64,000 nucleotides of DNA from Verrucomicrobiales bacterium (GTDB lineage: Bacteria > Verrucomicrobiota > Verrucomicrobiia > Verrucomicrobiales > DEV007): NCBI GenBank assembly GCA_029213005.1, contig JARGPI010000004.1, positions 310,001-374,000 of the forward strand, given 5' to 3'. The translations under genes and the position numbers were made by a program. This document shows positions 43,486 through 52,644 of the stretch, in pieces (position 1 is the stretch's first letter; the number at the start of each line of letters is the position of its first letter). The notes beneath the pieces are model-generated. The model was given only the letters and a program-made list of their open reading frames with translations, had not been told where the DNA came from and did not search any database.

Positions 43486-44805
43486 CTAAAGAGGTTTCAC
43501 GGCGATGCCATACATCGCCAGCTCTCGGGAGGATGAGTCTATATATGGGGAACCCAGTTCGACTTGTTTACCGGTCACTTCGCGTTTCCAGACCTCGTAC
43601 ATGACATAACCGACTCCATCGTCCGGATCGGTGATGACTCGCGCTGACCATCTGTCTCCCCATGGTCCGGCGCGAAGTTTCAGATCTGTTTTCTGGAAAT
43701 CCCGCGACAACCATTCCGGCACCTCCGCCCGGGCATCCATCATCAGATAGACAGTAGCCGGTTTAGCGAGCGACAGAGTCAGGGAAAGCTCGGGATCAAT
43801 CCGGTCGCTGGAAAATGTAGCGACCACATCCGCACCCAGCAGATCTGAGGGAAAATCGTCGCCGGGCATTGGCTGCCAGACCGGTTTCCCCAGCGTCGAA
43901 TAAGGTCTCACGCCCGGCCCCATCGCCCCCGGGGAAATGGAATAAAACCGGCGGAAATCGGCTTCGTTGATCGAGTCGGTAACATCCGTCACCACCGAGG
44001 TATTTTTTCCATTCCCCTCCAAAATCGCCAGAGACAGGCCATCGAGCGAAATGGCAGCCAGTCGCCGCGCTACATAAAAGGAATCAATCCGGACCGCATC
44101 ACCTCCGCGAAGCACCGCAATCGGACGGCTTTTCTCCGTCGGCCGGAAAACGGACACCTGCCCGTCGAGAACGGCTACATCGGTCTCGCCATTTTCGCGA
44201 TAGGCGACCCCGAATTTTGTGCCCTGATCCACGATTCGCAGTGTCGGGCTTTCCAGCACAAAGTTTTTCTCCGATGCTGCAGAGATATCCACGGTGACAT
44301 TTCCCGATTTCAGGATTGCTCTCATTCGTTCCGGGAAACGGGCTTCCGCCGGGCCGTGAAGATCGAGAACCACGCCGGAATCGAGCCGCAGCTTCACCCC
44401 GCCCTGAACAATTCGCATCTCGCTCAATCTCAGCGAACCGCCGCTCCGGTACGATTCCGCAGCCAGCCCGCTTGAAGCAAGAATCTCAGCCCGGACGCCG
44501 CCACGCGGCCAGAAAACCAGTGCGGCCAATGTCAGGCAGGCCGCTGCGGCGACAATTGCGACCAATCGATTTCTCCTTTTAGGCGGGCGGAAATCCACCG
44601 TTTTGCTCTCCGCCGGCAACTGCAGATTACCCTGCCCCGCGCCGCCGAGTGCGGCATCCATATTCGAGTGCGCGAGGAACAGCAATCTGGCTTCGCGATC
44701 TTCGAGGAGCGTTTTTTCCAGCGCAGCCACTTCAGCCCCGGTCGCTTTCCCCGCGAGATAGGCGGCGATTTGATCAGCGAATTCCGAACCAGCGCTGCCA
44801 CTCAT
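43486..44805 (-). CDS. FecR-domain membrane regulator
   Basis: About 439 residues from the ATG at 44805, which overlaps the sigma-factor stop as ATGA; a GTG 12 codons upstream is less likely. Cytoplasmic N-terminus (about 1-70), one membrane helix (about 82-100, LVAIVAAAACLTLAALVFW), then a FecR domain (about 120-240: ILKSGNVTVDISA, LRIVDQGTKFGVA, VAVLDGQVSVF). The C-terminal 140 residues (VYLMMDARAEVPEWLSRDF) are a conserved PVC extension without a named family that I recognise. Likely anti-sigma/sensor of the upstream sigma factor. Confidence 0.85.
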   Translation of the reverse strand: MSGSAGSEFADQIAAYLAGKATGAEVAALEKTLLEDREARLLFLAHSNMDAALGGAGQGNLQLPAESKTVDFRPPKRRNRLVAIVAAAACLTLAALVFWPRGGVRAEILASSGLAAESYRSGGSLRLSEMRIVQGGVKLRLDSGVVLDLHGPAEARFPERMRAILKSGNVTVDISAASEKNFVLESPTLRIVDQGTKFGVAYRENGETDVAVLDGQVSVFRPTEKSRPIAVLRGGDAVRIDSFYVARRLAAISLDGLSLAILEGNGKNTSVVTDVTDSINEADFRRFYSISPGAMGPGVRPYSTLGKPVWQPMPGDDFPSDLLGADVVATFSSDRIDPELSLTLSLAKPATVYLMMDARAEVPEWLSRDFQKTDLKLRAGPWGDRWSARVITDPDDGVGYVMYEVWKREVTGKQVELGSPYIDSSSRELAMYGIAVKPL

Positions 44806-45335
44806 GCGAGGCCCTCCTTTTGGAGAGATTTGCGGGTGCAATCGATCAAAGTCTGCCGAAGTCGATGCAACTTTTTATACAGAGACATGGCGGTTTTACC
44901 CATATCCGCGGCCAGTTCATCGATACGAACTCCCGGCGCATAAGCCTGCTCCACCAGCGCGCGACGGGCGGCAGGAAGCTCGCCGAGGCACTTTTGCAGG
45001 GCGCGGCGCTCGGCATCGAAATTTTCGGATAATTCCTCAGCTTCGTCCGCCAGCACTTCGAGAACCGACTCACTCAAAACAAGTCGGTCGCGGGCGATCC
45101 GGCGGCGATATTGGAGCGCTTCGAGACGGGCGACGCCAAAGGCCCAGCGGCGAAAGTTTTCGTCATCATCGAGGCTGTCGAATTTTTTCCACAATACGAC
45201 GGCGACTTCCTGCATCACCTCACGGGCATCCTCCAAAGTCGGGACAAAAGAGCGCACAAATCCGCGCAAGGACTCCTCCTCTCTGACATAGAGACGAAGA
45301 AACCGGTCATGGATTTCTGTATCGAAATCTTTCAT
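44802..45335 (-). CDS. ECF-type RNA polymerase sigma factor
   Basis: About 177 residues from the ATG at 45335; the longer open frame has no good start before it. Region 2 (LEDAREVMQEVAVVLWKKF, FRRWAFGVARLEALQYRRR) and region 4 (GELPAARRALVEQAYAPG, RIDELAADMGKTAMSLYKKL) are clear. Coupled to the FecR gene by an ATGA overlap. A second, separate sigma/FecR pair of the same type lies at 17634-19708. Confidence 0.9.
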   Translation of the reverse strand: MKDFDTEIHDRFLRLYVREEESLRGFVRSFVPTLEDAREVMQEVAVVLWKKFDSLDDDENFRRWAFGVARLEALQYRRRIARDRLVLSESVLEVLADEAEELSENFDAERRALQKCLGELPAARRALVEQAYAPGVRIDELAADMGKTAMSLYKKLHRLRQTLIDCTRKSLQKEGLA

Positions 45336-45609
45336 TGCCACACCATAACACGGCCTTCCGGCGACACATTTGCCGTTTTGTTTCAAATAAGCATCCCGCG
45401 TCCCCATCCCCTACGGTGGAACTGATCAGGTTGTTAGCTTCCGGCGATAGTCACAAACTATACAGAAATAATGATTATAAAGATATCCTGATATTTTTTC
45501 CTAAATGACACAAAAAAAACTCCGCACGGTCATAGGCAAGAGAAGCAATCTCTTTAAGATGGGGGCCGATTATCACAAATAATCGCCCTCTCAAAACGAA
45601 ACACGAAGT
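45336..45609. promoter_or_regulatory. Divergent promoter region
   Basis: 274 bp between the sigma-factor gene (minus) and the autotransporter gene (plus). It is AT-rich from about 45430. A hairpin-like GATTAT-CACAA-ATAATC flanked by CG/GC pairs stands at about 45567-45585, just before the autotransporter start. No exact -35/-10 pair is claimed. Confidence 0.45.
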
Positions 45610-47595
45610 ATGAAATTAGGAAAATTCAGTATGTCTCTGCTATTCCGGTCAGCCGGACTCCTCACCGCTCTGCAGGGCTTTCTCGTTGTGTTTTCCTCTA
45701 CCGTTTCACAGGCTCAGACTATCGTCTATCAGGACTCTTTCGATGGAGACGGACTAGGTGTAAACACCAGTATCGGCGGCGGGCTAACCAACCGGACAAT
45801 TTTTGCTCACTCCTGGGCGGACAATGGGAACCTGCAATTCAATACCTCAGGAACACAGTTCCAGCGGAGAGCGATTGCCTTTTCCGACAACACCTTTCAA
45901 TCCGCTGGTGGCTTTGAGTTGAGTATCAATTATTTTAACAGTAGCTACGGGGGAGCCAGTGGTCTCGCTTTTGGCCTGGTGAGAGACGACACCGATCTCA
46001 GCACCTATTCCGGATTCAACCCTTTTGGTAATGTTAGTTTATATGGATTCGGAGCAACTACCGATGCTGGGAATCTGAGGTTTGTTGACGGTTCATCAGC
46101 TACCACTCTGGATAGCGGAGCGCCCCTACCTCTGGGAACTGGCACTGAGGTGGTGTTATCATTCCTGGCGAATGACTCCGGCGGAGCGAATTGGTCATGG
46201 TCAGTGGGTGGAACAGACCGTAATTCAGGCACGATATCGGCGTTTGATTTTAACAGCAGCTACCATTTTGTGGCCTATGGTCAGGACGATCAGGGGAATA
46301 AAAGAATCAATTCTGTCTCACTGACAGCAATACCCCTTCCTATAATGGTGCAGGTAGATAATGTAGCTATTGCTCAACTGATCGGCAGTGCGATTCCATC
46401 AAACATAGCCGCCGGCCAGGTTGCCTCCCAGGTCCACGGAACGGCTTTGAGAGACCTGAATAACCGGATCTTCAAGCTCCGTAACCGAATCAGTTCGGGA
46501 GGAGGTTTTGCACGGATCGATCAGGGCAGAGGCCGGGAAGTTTCCGCATCACGCCTCTATCGCCTGGAGCGTGAGCTGCAGGTCGAGAGCACCATCAATC
46601 TCAACGGCCCGGCAAGAACGGGAAATTCAGAAGGAGCCGTTTACGATACCGCTATTGTCGATGATGAAAACCCTTTGGTTCCATCCGTTACGATGCAGGC
46701 CGGGGCGGGAAATTACGGGAGCCACGGACTCGAGGCTTTTGCGTCTTTCGACTATGGCAAATACGACCTTGACCCACTCGGCCAAAATGCAGGAGTCGAG
46801 TCCCGCTCTACCGCCGGAACCGTCGGAGTGGAGTATGTCGTTTCCCCGAACCTCGCAGTTGGTCTCGGATTTACCAATGTCCAAAATGAGAACCAACTTA
46901 GCGGAGGACTGGGCTCGATCGATCTTGATGGTAATGCAGTATCCGCCTACGCCTCTTATTTTCAGAATAACCTGTGGGGCGATTTGCTCTACAGCTATGG
47001 AGACTATGAAGCCAGCGTTAACCGGAACACACTTATCGGTTCTACGGTGACAGCGAGACCCAATATCGATGCACACCAAACCACTCTGAACCTCGGTTAC
47101 AATCTCCCCGCTGACGATCGGTTCAATCATGGCCCAACCTTCCGCGCCGACTACAGCCGGGGGAAACTTGAGGGCTACACCGAGCGCGGCGATCCAAGGG
47201 CAAATACAACTTTCCAAACCCAGCAGTACGAATCGATGATCACGACACTGGGATACCAACTCAACTGGAGACATGACACCCCCTGGGGCGCTATATTACC
47301 TCAATTTCGATTGGGATATGGTCGCGAGAATAACGATCAGGAGACCAACGTGAGCGGTACCCTGCAGAACAGCCCGATCACCTTCATACAGGGCGGCAAT
47401 GTAATTGGCACTGGCGCTACCAGAACCGCCACCTTGAATCGCGAAGATCCCGGTGAAGGCTGGATGGAATTCGGTGCCGGTTTCGGCTTCGAGTTTAACA
47501 ACAACTTCTCTCTCACGGTCGATTACAAGGGACGATTCTTTCAGCAGGATGCTCAGCTCCACATGGCTACCCTGAAGGGTGGTTGGCGGTTTTAA
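45610..47595 (+). CDS. Autotransporter-domain outer-membrane protein
   Basis: 661 residues. Signal peptide to about residue 35 (VSQAQ). Passenger (about 36-250) begins YQDSFDGDGLGVN, resembling lectin-type glycan-binding domains. A short helical linker (ALRDLNNRIFKLRNRISS) follows, then a beta-barrel (about 370-661) of alternating residues ending in LKGGWRF with terminal Phe, the outer-membrane insertion signal. Passenger remains joined to the barrel as far as can be seen. It is divergent from the sigma/FecR pair, so it may be one of its targets. Confidence 0.8.
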   Translation: MKLGKFSMSLLFRSAGLLTALQGFLVVFSSTVSQAQTIVYQDSFDGDGLGVNTSIGGGLTNRTIFAHSWADNGNLQFNTSGTQFQRRAIAFSDNTFQSAGGFELSINYFNSSYGGASGLAFGLVRDDTDLSTYSGFNPFGNVSLYGFGATTDAGNLRFVDGSSATTLDSGAPLPLGTGTEVVLSFLANDSGGANWSWSVGGTDRNSGTISAFDFNSSYHFVAYGQDDQGNKRINSVSLTAIPLPIMVQVDNVAIAQLIGSAIPSNIAAGQVASQVHGTALRDLNNRIFKLRNRISSGGGFARIDQGRGREVSASRLYRLERELQVESTINLNGPARTGNSEGAVYDTAIVDDENPLVPSVTMQAGAGNYGSHGLEAFASFDYGKYDLDPLGQNAGVESRSTAGTVGVEYVVSPNLAVGLGFTNVQNENQLSGGLGSIDLDGNAVSAYASYFQNNLWGDLLYSYGDYEASVNRNTLIGSTVTARPNIDAHQTTLNLGYNLPADDRFNHGPTFRADYSRGKLEGYTERGDPRANTTFQTQQYESMITTLGYQLNWRHDTPWGAILPQFRLGYGRENNDQETNVSGTLQNSPITFIQGGNVIGTGATRTATLNREDPGEGWMEFGAGFGFEFNNNFSLTVDYKGRFFQQDAQLHMATLKGGWRF

Positions 47596-47708
47596 TTTTT
47601 GCGTCGTCGCATCCCCCCCGCCCCCCCCCACGGCACTCAGGAAACTTTCTTCAGGTTATACAATGGAAGATCGCGTTTCTTCCGTTTAAATTGGCGTATA
47701 CTTCAGCG

Positions 47709-48986
47709 ATGTCTTTATTGCGCCAGACCGTATCTCTCGCAATCGTTTGCCTTCTCATGGCATCGACATCCTGCTCGACGGCTCTACGACAACCTCGATC
47801 AGATTGGACAGAGCACAGTAAGGCAGCCCGGCCCGGTCCAGTGATTCATGAATGGCCGGTCCGACTCTCTGCCACCCTTCCGGAAATCACCTCGAAAAGT
47901 GGTACCGCTCCGGTGCCGCTTGGAAATTATGGCGATTGCCGGGTTCTGGGGCTTTCTCCGGAAGCCGCAGATCCACTGCTCCTCTTTGCCAGCCGAACTC
48001 GCGAGCCGGTGAGAAGGGGCGGGAAGCGGATCGATTTCGATCTCACGGTGGATGAAAAGCACATCACTCGCTTCACAACCACTCACCATCGACTAACCGT
48101 GGTCGAGCTGGAATCCGCCTACGCAGCCCCGGTCCGGGGGGCGGTGCTTTACCTGGGAAGCATCATGGGAATTTCACGTCCCGAACAGCGTCTGCTTGCT
48201 TCGCTTCGCCGGGAAGGTTGGAATATCATCGCCTGCCTCCCGCCATTTCAGCTCGCTTCGCAGGACACGAATCTACCGGTGTATGGCAGCGGAGATATCC
48301 CCCGCGCCGCAGAACGCTTTGCAAATGATATCGATCACCATATCGCCGAGCGCGCCTACGTCGCCGAATCGGCCCTTGCCTATGTGAAGGCGAACCGTAA
48401 GAATTGGCTAAACGGTCCCACCATTGTCATCGGCAGTAGCGCCGGAGCACTGGCTCTTCCCGCCGTCATCGAGCGAATCGGTCCTGTGGACGCAGCTGTT
48501 CTGGTTGGCGGCGGTGCCAACATTCCGGGCGTGATGCTGCGGTCCTCGCTTGAACTCGCAACTCCTGTGATGCATTCAAAAAAAGGGCACACTCAAGGTG
48601 ATGAAGGACGCCCGCTAACAGAAGACGAACTGACACGGTTCGAAACTCTCGCGTTTGAGCAGATGACACTGGACCCGGCCCGTCTTGCTCCGGCTTTCGA
48701 CAAGACCCCAACTCTCCTTTTGCTCGGCACGCTTGATGCGATTGTACCGGCTGAAAACGGGGTGCTACTCTGTGAAAAATTGCTCCGTCCGGAAGTGTGG
48801 CATTTTCCGGTAGGCCATAATTTGCTGATGATCTCTTTACCATCACATTCCGGGAAAATCAGAAAATGGATTAACACAAAATTTCCACCGAAAGTCGTCC
48901 CCTCACCCATCCCCCACGAGAAGCGGCCGAAAATTAGAGTTCAGTTCAAGAATAACATTGAACCTGAAAAACCGGAGCGTCGCTGA
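47709..48986 (+). CDS. Alpha/beta-hydrolase lipoprotein
   Basis: About 425 residues from the ATG at 47709; the longer open frame upstream runs through a low-complexity C-rich stretch. LLMASTSC is a lipobox at about residue 22. The hydrolase part has AVLYLGSIMGISRPEQ (oxyanion side), IVIGSSAGALALPA (Ser in GSSAG), LLLGTLDAIVP (acid) and FPVGHNLL (His). The triad is complete. Substrate unknown. The region before it contains a run of C residues (about 47610-47630). Confidence 0.7.
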   Translation: MSLLRQTVSLAIVCLLMASTSCSTALRQPRSDWTEHSKAARPGPVIHEWPVRLSATLPEITSKSGTAPVPLGNYGDCRVLGLSPEAADPLLLFASRTREPVRRGGKRIDFDLTVDEKHITRFTTTHHRLTVVELESAYAAPVRGAVLYLGSIMGISRPEQRLLASLRREGWNIIACLPPFQLASQDTNLPVYGSGDIPRAAERFANDIDHHIAERAYVAESALAYVKANRKNWLNGPTIVIGSSAGALALPAVIERIGPVDAAVLVGGGANIPGVMLRSSLELATPVMHSKKGHTQGDEGRPLTEDELTRFETLAFEQMTLDPARLAPAFDKTPTLLLLGTLDAIVPAENGVLLCEKLLRPEVWHFPVGHNLLMISLPSHSGKIRKWINTKFPPKVVPSPIPHEKRPKIRVQFKNNIEPEKPERR

Positions 48987-49741
48987 GTGGTTTGATAAAG
49001 CGAAGTGGTTTCATACACCTTCATGCCAAAGGAAAAGTAGCAGGGAGTGGGCAACAGTTCCGGCGTCCCTTCAGGACGCATTCCGTTTGCGTCCGATTAC
49101 CCCGGATTGAAATCCGGGGCTGTTATCGATGATGCCTTCAGCATCCGGGCGTGATATATCCGTTTCGAATGAATAAGGAGCACGGCGGGCCAAAACTTTC
49201 CGCCCGATGAAAGATATCCCGCCTGAACATGGTTGAACTACAGATACTGAATCCCCTCACAATTCAGCCTGTTTTCGGTAGCAGATGCTGAAGGAAGCAC
49301 ACAAATCAGCCAATCCTCGGTCGCAGATGCTGAGGACTACCACAAATCAGCCTGTCCTCGGTCGCAGATGCTGAAGGCAGCCCACAAGTCAACCTGTCCT
49401 CGTTCGCAGATGCTGAAGGCAGCCCACGAATAAACCTTTCCTCGATCGCAGAGGTTGGAGGCCGCCCACAAATCAACCTTTCTTCGGGCGCAGATGTTGA
49501 AGGCAGCCCACAAATCAGCCTGTGCTCGTTCGCAGATGCTGAAGACTACCACAAATCGGCCAGTCCTCGGTCGCAGATGCTGAAGGCATCCCACACATCA
49601 GCCCCGGATTTTAATCCGGGGTAACGTTTACTATTTGCTGTGTCCTGTAGGGACACCGGAAACTCCGCCCTGCGCCTGTGCCGCCACCCCAACACACACG
49701 CCATCCGCGAATCCGTGCTTTAGAAGTACCCGAAGCGCTTC
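48987..49741. repeat. Paired inverted-repeat element, copy B, enclosing a minisatellite
   Basis: A 755-bp non-coding block. Arm 1 at 49057-49148 and arm 2 at 49576-49661 match the arms of the element at 39864-40093. Between them lie 8 tandem copies of a unit of about 42 bp (49262-49598, consensus start ATCAGCCTGTCCTCGGTCGC, then AGATGCTGAAGGCAGCCCAC). The unit core AGATGCTGAAGG is the same as the start of arm 2, so the array probably grew from the arm. The open frame on the minus strand is periodic and not supported as a gene. Confidence 0.85.
49262..49598. repeat. 42-bp minisatellite, about 8 copies
   Basis: Units of 41-42 bp follow head to tail with no spacers between, each containing GCAGATGCTGAAGGCAGC-like sequence; divergence is low to moderate, two units having the variant GACTACCACAA. 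Lack of unique spacers rules out CRISPR. Confidence 0.85.
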
Positions 49742-52633
49742 ATGTTTAGTCGCATGCGGCTTAAAGAATGGCGGAGGGGGCTCGCACTCTCCATCTTATT
49801 GATCCTTTTCCGGGAAACGCCTGCTCGCGCGGAGGGTCCGGAACTTCTCGCAAATGAATGGAAACAGAACGGATTTGCTCAACAACGTTTCGAGATCAAT
49901 GGCACTGGCTCCCGGAATAATCCGCTGCGGAAAAAACTGAACGAAAACTTCGCAGGTGACGAAATTTTTGTGCGCTACCGGATTTCCTACGACGCAAAAT
50001 CAATCGACACGGCGGAGGAGGACGAAGGGGAATTCTTCGTCTTATGGGCCGATGAATCTGAAGGCAGTGATCAATCCAACCACGGAAATGGCGTGCCCAA
50101 CATCGGAATCCATGTCTCTAAAGAAGGACAGAACCGCTTTATGGTCCGACAATCAGTCGGCGGGGAACGCTTTGCAGCAGAACTGATCGGTGATCGCGAG
50201 TTTCTGGTCGTTGCCAGAATCTGGAAGTCAACTTCGGGAGCCGATCAACCTTTTGATCATCTCGATCTCTGGGTGGATCCGGAGGCGAACGCCGAGTTTA
50301 AACCCCACGCTTTTACCAAAAATCCGAAATCGATTTCGAAAATTAACTGGCTCGGATTTTCCACCGGAGGGAAAACGGAAATGGAGGACCGGATTTTTGT
50401 CTGGGATCTCGAGCTGGCCAAAACCTGGGAAGGTATTCTCGGGCTTCCTCCCAAGGTCGAAATCAAGCCAACCAAGGTGGAGAAACCAAAGCCGAAAACC
50501 ATCGTCTTTGCTAAACATGTGCTGCCGATCCTGGAAAACCGATGCTTCAAATGTCATGAAGGCGAGGATGCGAAGAAGGATATCCGCCTCGATATCTTTG
50601 ATGAAGTTCTGAACCTGTCATCTCCGGGAAATGCAGAATCGAGCCCGATTTTCGATGTGGTGATTCACGGCGAAATGCCGCCTAAAGGGGAACCACTCTC
50701 AAAAGCTGAAATCAAAACGCTTCGAACCTGGATCGACGAAGGTTTGGTCTGGGATGAAACGATCCTCCCCACCCCGCAACCTCAGACCGATCACTGGGCC
50801 TTTCAACCGATTGCCCGCCCGGAAATCCCGGAAGTGGAAAACTCTGCCTGGGTGAAATCCCCGATTGACCACTTTATTCTGAAGAAGCAGGAAGCTCTCG
50901 GGATCGCGCCCAACTCTGAGGCGAGTGAAGAAGTGCTGAACCGCCGCCTCAGCCTCGTGATGCTGGGGCTTCCGCCGGGCGATCAAAACTGGACAACGGA
51001 CGGGGTACTGGAGCATCCTGCTTATGGCGAACGCTGGGGGCGCCACTGGCTGGATGTGGCCCGCTGGGCGGAAAGTAACGGTCATCAACACAATCGAGAC
51101 CGACCTCACGCCTGGCGATATCGGGACTGGGTGGTCAGGGCCTTCAATCACGACATGCCTTACGATGACTTTTTGTGGGCCCAGATTGCCGGGGACGAGC
51201 TGGAACCGTGGAGTGATGATAATGCCGTAGCGACCGGGTTCCTCGCGGCGGCCCGGTATTCGGGTAATGAATTGGATAAAAAGATTCAGCGAAATGACAT
51301 CCTTGTTGATGTGGTCAACACAACCGGAAGTGCCTTTATGGGCCTCACTTTCGAATGCGCCCAGTGCCACACTCACAAATTCGATCCCGTTTCGATTCGC
51401 GACTACTACCGCTTGATGGCTTTCTTTGAGAAAGCACAGCCGGCAAACGTCGTTTTCGATGCGGGTATTGATTCGAAAGCCAGAGAATTGATCGCGGAAC
51501 GCTGGGAAATTTTTGATCGCACCCACGCCCGGATCGTTTCCGTAAAACGCAAACGGGGCGACCCGGAGCCGATTCTGGTGATCCCGAAATCCGTGGTCAG
51601 CGGGATGAAAGCGGAAGACAAAAAACGGTATGCCGAACTGGAAAAACAAATCGCAGAGCTGCCTCAAACCTGGGGTTTTTACTCGCCGCTGACTGCAAGC
51701 CGCGATCGCCCGATCGCTCCGCACGAAATGCGCTGGCCGCTGTCACGAAAGCGGGAGACTCTGGAAAATCTCAACACCCACCTGCTGCTCCGCGGAGATG
51801 TTAACGCGCCCGGTCCGAAAGTGTCTCCGGGTTGGCCAGCCGTCTTCGGACCGACGCCGGAGGACATCGCAAAGCCGCGCACCGCTCTCGCCAACTGGCT
51901 GACGGATCCTGAAAAAAATCCGCTGGTTGCCCGGGTCTGGGTAAACCGCATCTGGCAATGGCATTTCGGCCGGGGGCTGGTCGAGACAAGCGGCGACTTC
52001 GGCAAACAGGGCACCCCGCCGAGTCATCCGGAATTGCTCGACTTTCTGGCCAGTGAGCTGATCGACAGTAACTGGAGCACCAAACACATCCACCGCCTCA
52101 TTCTCGATTCCGCCACCTTCCGGCAATCCAGCGATTTTTCCGCAGCAAATGCAGAACTCGACCCGGAGAATGCCACCCTGTGGCGCTGGCTCCCCCGTCG
52201 TCTTGAGGCGGAAGCGATCCGCGATTCCCTGCTCGCTGTCGCAGACCAACTTGAGGACCGCCCCGGACGAAAAAGCGATCCGGTAAATTCGGGCTCGAAG
52301 CGCCGCAGTCTCTATTTAAAACAGCGCCGGGACAATCTCCCCGATCAGCAGATGCTTTTCGACAGCGCCGGTGGGAATGTCAGTTGCTCGCAGCGGCGGG
52401 TTTCGACCACTTCGCTCCAACCGCTCTGGCTTTTAAATTCAGGGTTTGCCCAGAAAATCGCCGCTGATTTGGCTGAGGCAACCGGTTCGATACCAGAAGC
52501 CTTTTCCACCGCTCTGGGCCGCGAGGCATCTAATGAGGAAATGGCGGAGTTGACGGCACTTTCCAAAGAATTCGGCCTCCAAAGCGCCTGTCTCGCGATC
52601 CTGAATTCCAGCGAGTTTATCTATATCCCCTGA
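49742..52633 (+). CDS. Planctomycete-type cytochrome c / DUF1549 / DUF1553 protein
   Basis: 963 residues. Signal peptide (to about 30), a jelly-roll/LamG-like N-terminal domain (about 35-235), a PSCyt1 domain with ILENRCFKCHEGEDAKKDIRL (about 260-340), DUF1549 (about 380-590, with CAQCHTHKFDPVS) and DUF1553 (about 710-955: ARVWVNRIWQWHFGRGLVETSGDF, SHPELLDFLASEL). The two CxxCH motifs suggest two hemes. The N-terminal jelly-roll addition could bind substrate. Paired with the DUF1501 gene 11 bp downstream. Confidence 0.87.
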   Translation: MFSRMRLKEWRRGLALSILLILFRETPARAEGPELLANEWKQNGFAQQRFEINGTGSRNNPLRKKLNENFAGDEIFVRYRISYDAKSIDTAEEDEGEFFVLWADESEGSDQSNHGNGVPNIGIHVSKEGQNRFMVRQSVGGERFAAELIGDREFLVVARIWKSTSGADQPFDHLDLWVDPEANAEFKPHAFTKNPKSISKINWLGFSTGGKTEMEDRIFVWDLELAKTWEGILGLPPKVEIKPTKVEKPKPKTIVFAKHVLPILENRCFKCHEGEDAKKDIRLDIFDEVLNLSSPGNAESSPIFDVVIHGEMPPKGEPLSKAEIKTLRTWIDEGLVWDETILPTPQPQTDHWAFQPIARPEIPEVENSAWVKSPIDHFILKKQEALGIAPNSEASEEVLNRRLSLVMLGLPPGDQNWTTDGVLEHPAYGERWGRHWLDVARWAESNGHQHNRDRPHAWRYRDWVVRAFNHDMPYDDFLWAQIAGDELEPWSDDNAVATGFLAAARYSGNELDKKIQRNDILVDVVNTTGSAFMGLTFECAQCHTHKFDPVSIRDYYRLMAFFEKAQPANVVFDAGIDSKARELIAERWEIFDRTHARIVSVKRKRGDPEPILVIPKSVVSGMKAEDKKRYAELEKQIAELPQTWGFYSPLTASRDRPIAPHEMRWPLSRKRETLENLNTHLLLRGDVNAPGPKVSPGWPAVFGPTPEDIAKPRTALANWLTDPEKNPLVARVWVNRIWQWHFGRGLVETSGDFGKQGTPPSHPELLDFLASELIDSNWSTKHIHRLILDSATFRQSSDFSAANAELDPENATLWRWLPRRLEAEAIRDSLLAVADQLEDRPGRKSDPVNSGSKRRSLYLKQRRDNLPDQQMLFDSAGGNVSCSQRRVSTTSLQPLWLLNSGFAQKIAADLAEATGSIPEAFSTALGREASNEEMAELTALSKEFGLQSACLAILNSSEFIYIP

Positions 52634-52644
52634 CCTTTTTTGCT

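Noticed and set aside
49337..49594. 85-codon minus-strand frame with repeated peptide
   Set aside because: The periodic protein only reflects the 42-bp DNA repeat; no start signal or context supports it.
49262..49598. Regular repeats that might be a CRISPR array
   Set aside because: Units are contiguous 41-42 bp with no unique spacers, and no cas genes are near.
50699..51724. 341-codon open frame opposite the DUF1549 gene
   Set aside because: Shadow of a well-supported cytochrome/DUF1549 coding region in GC-rich DNA.
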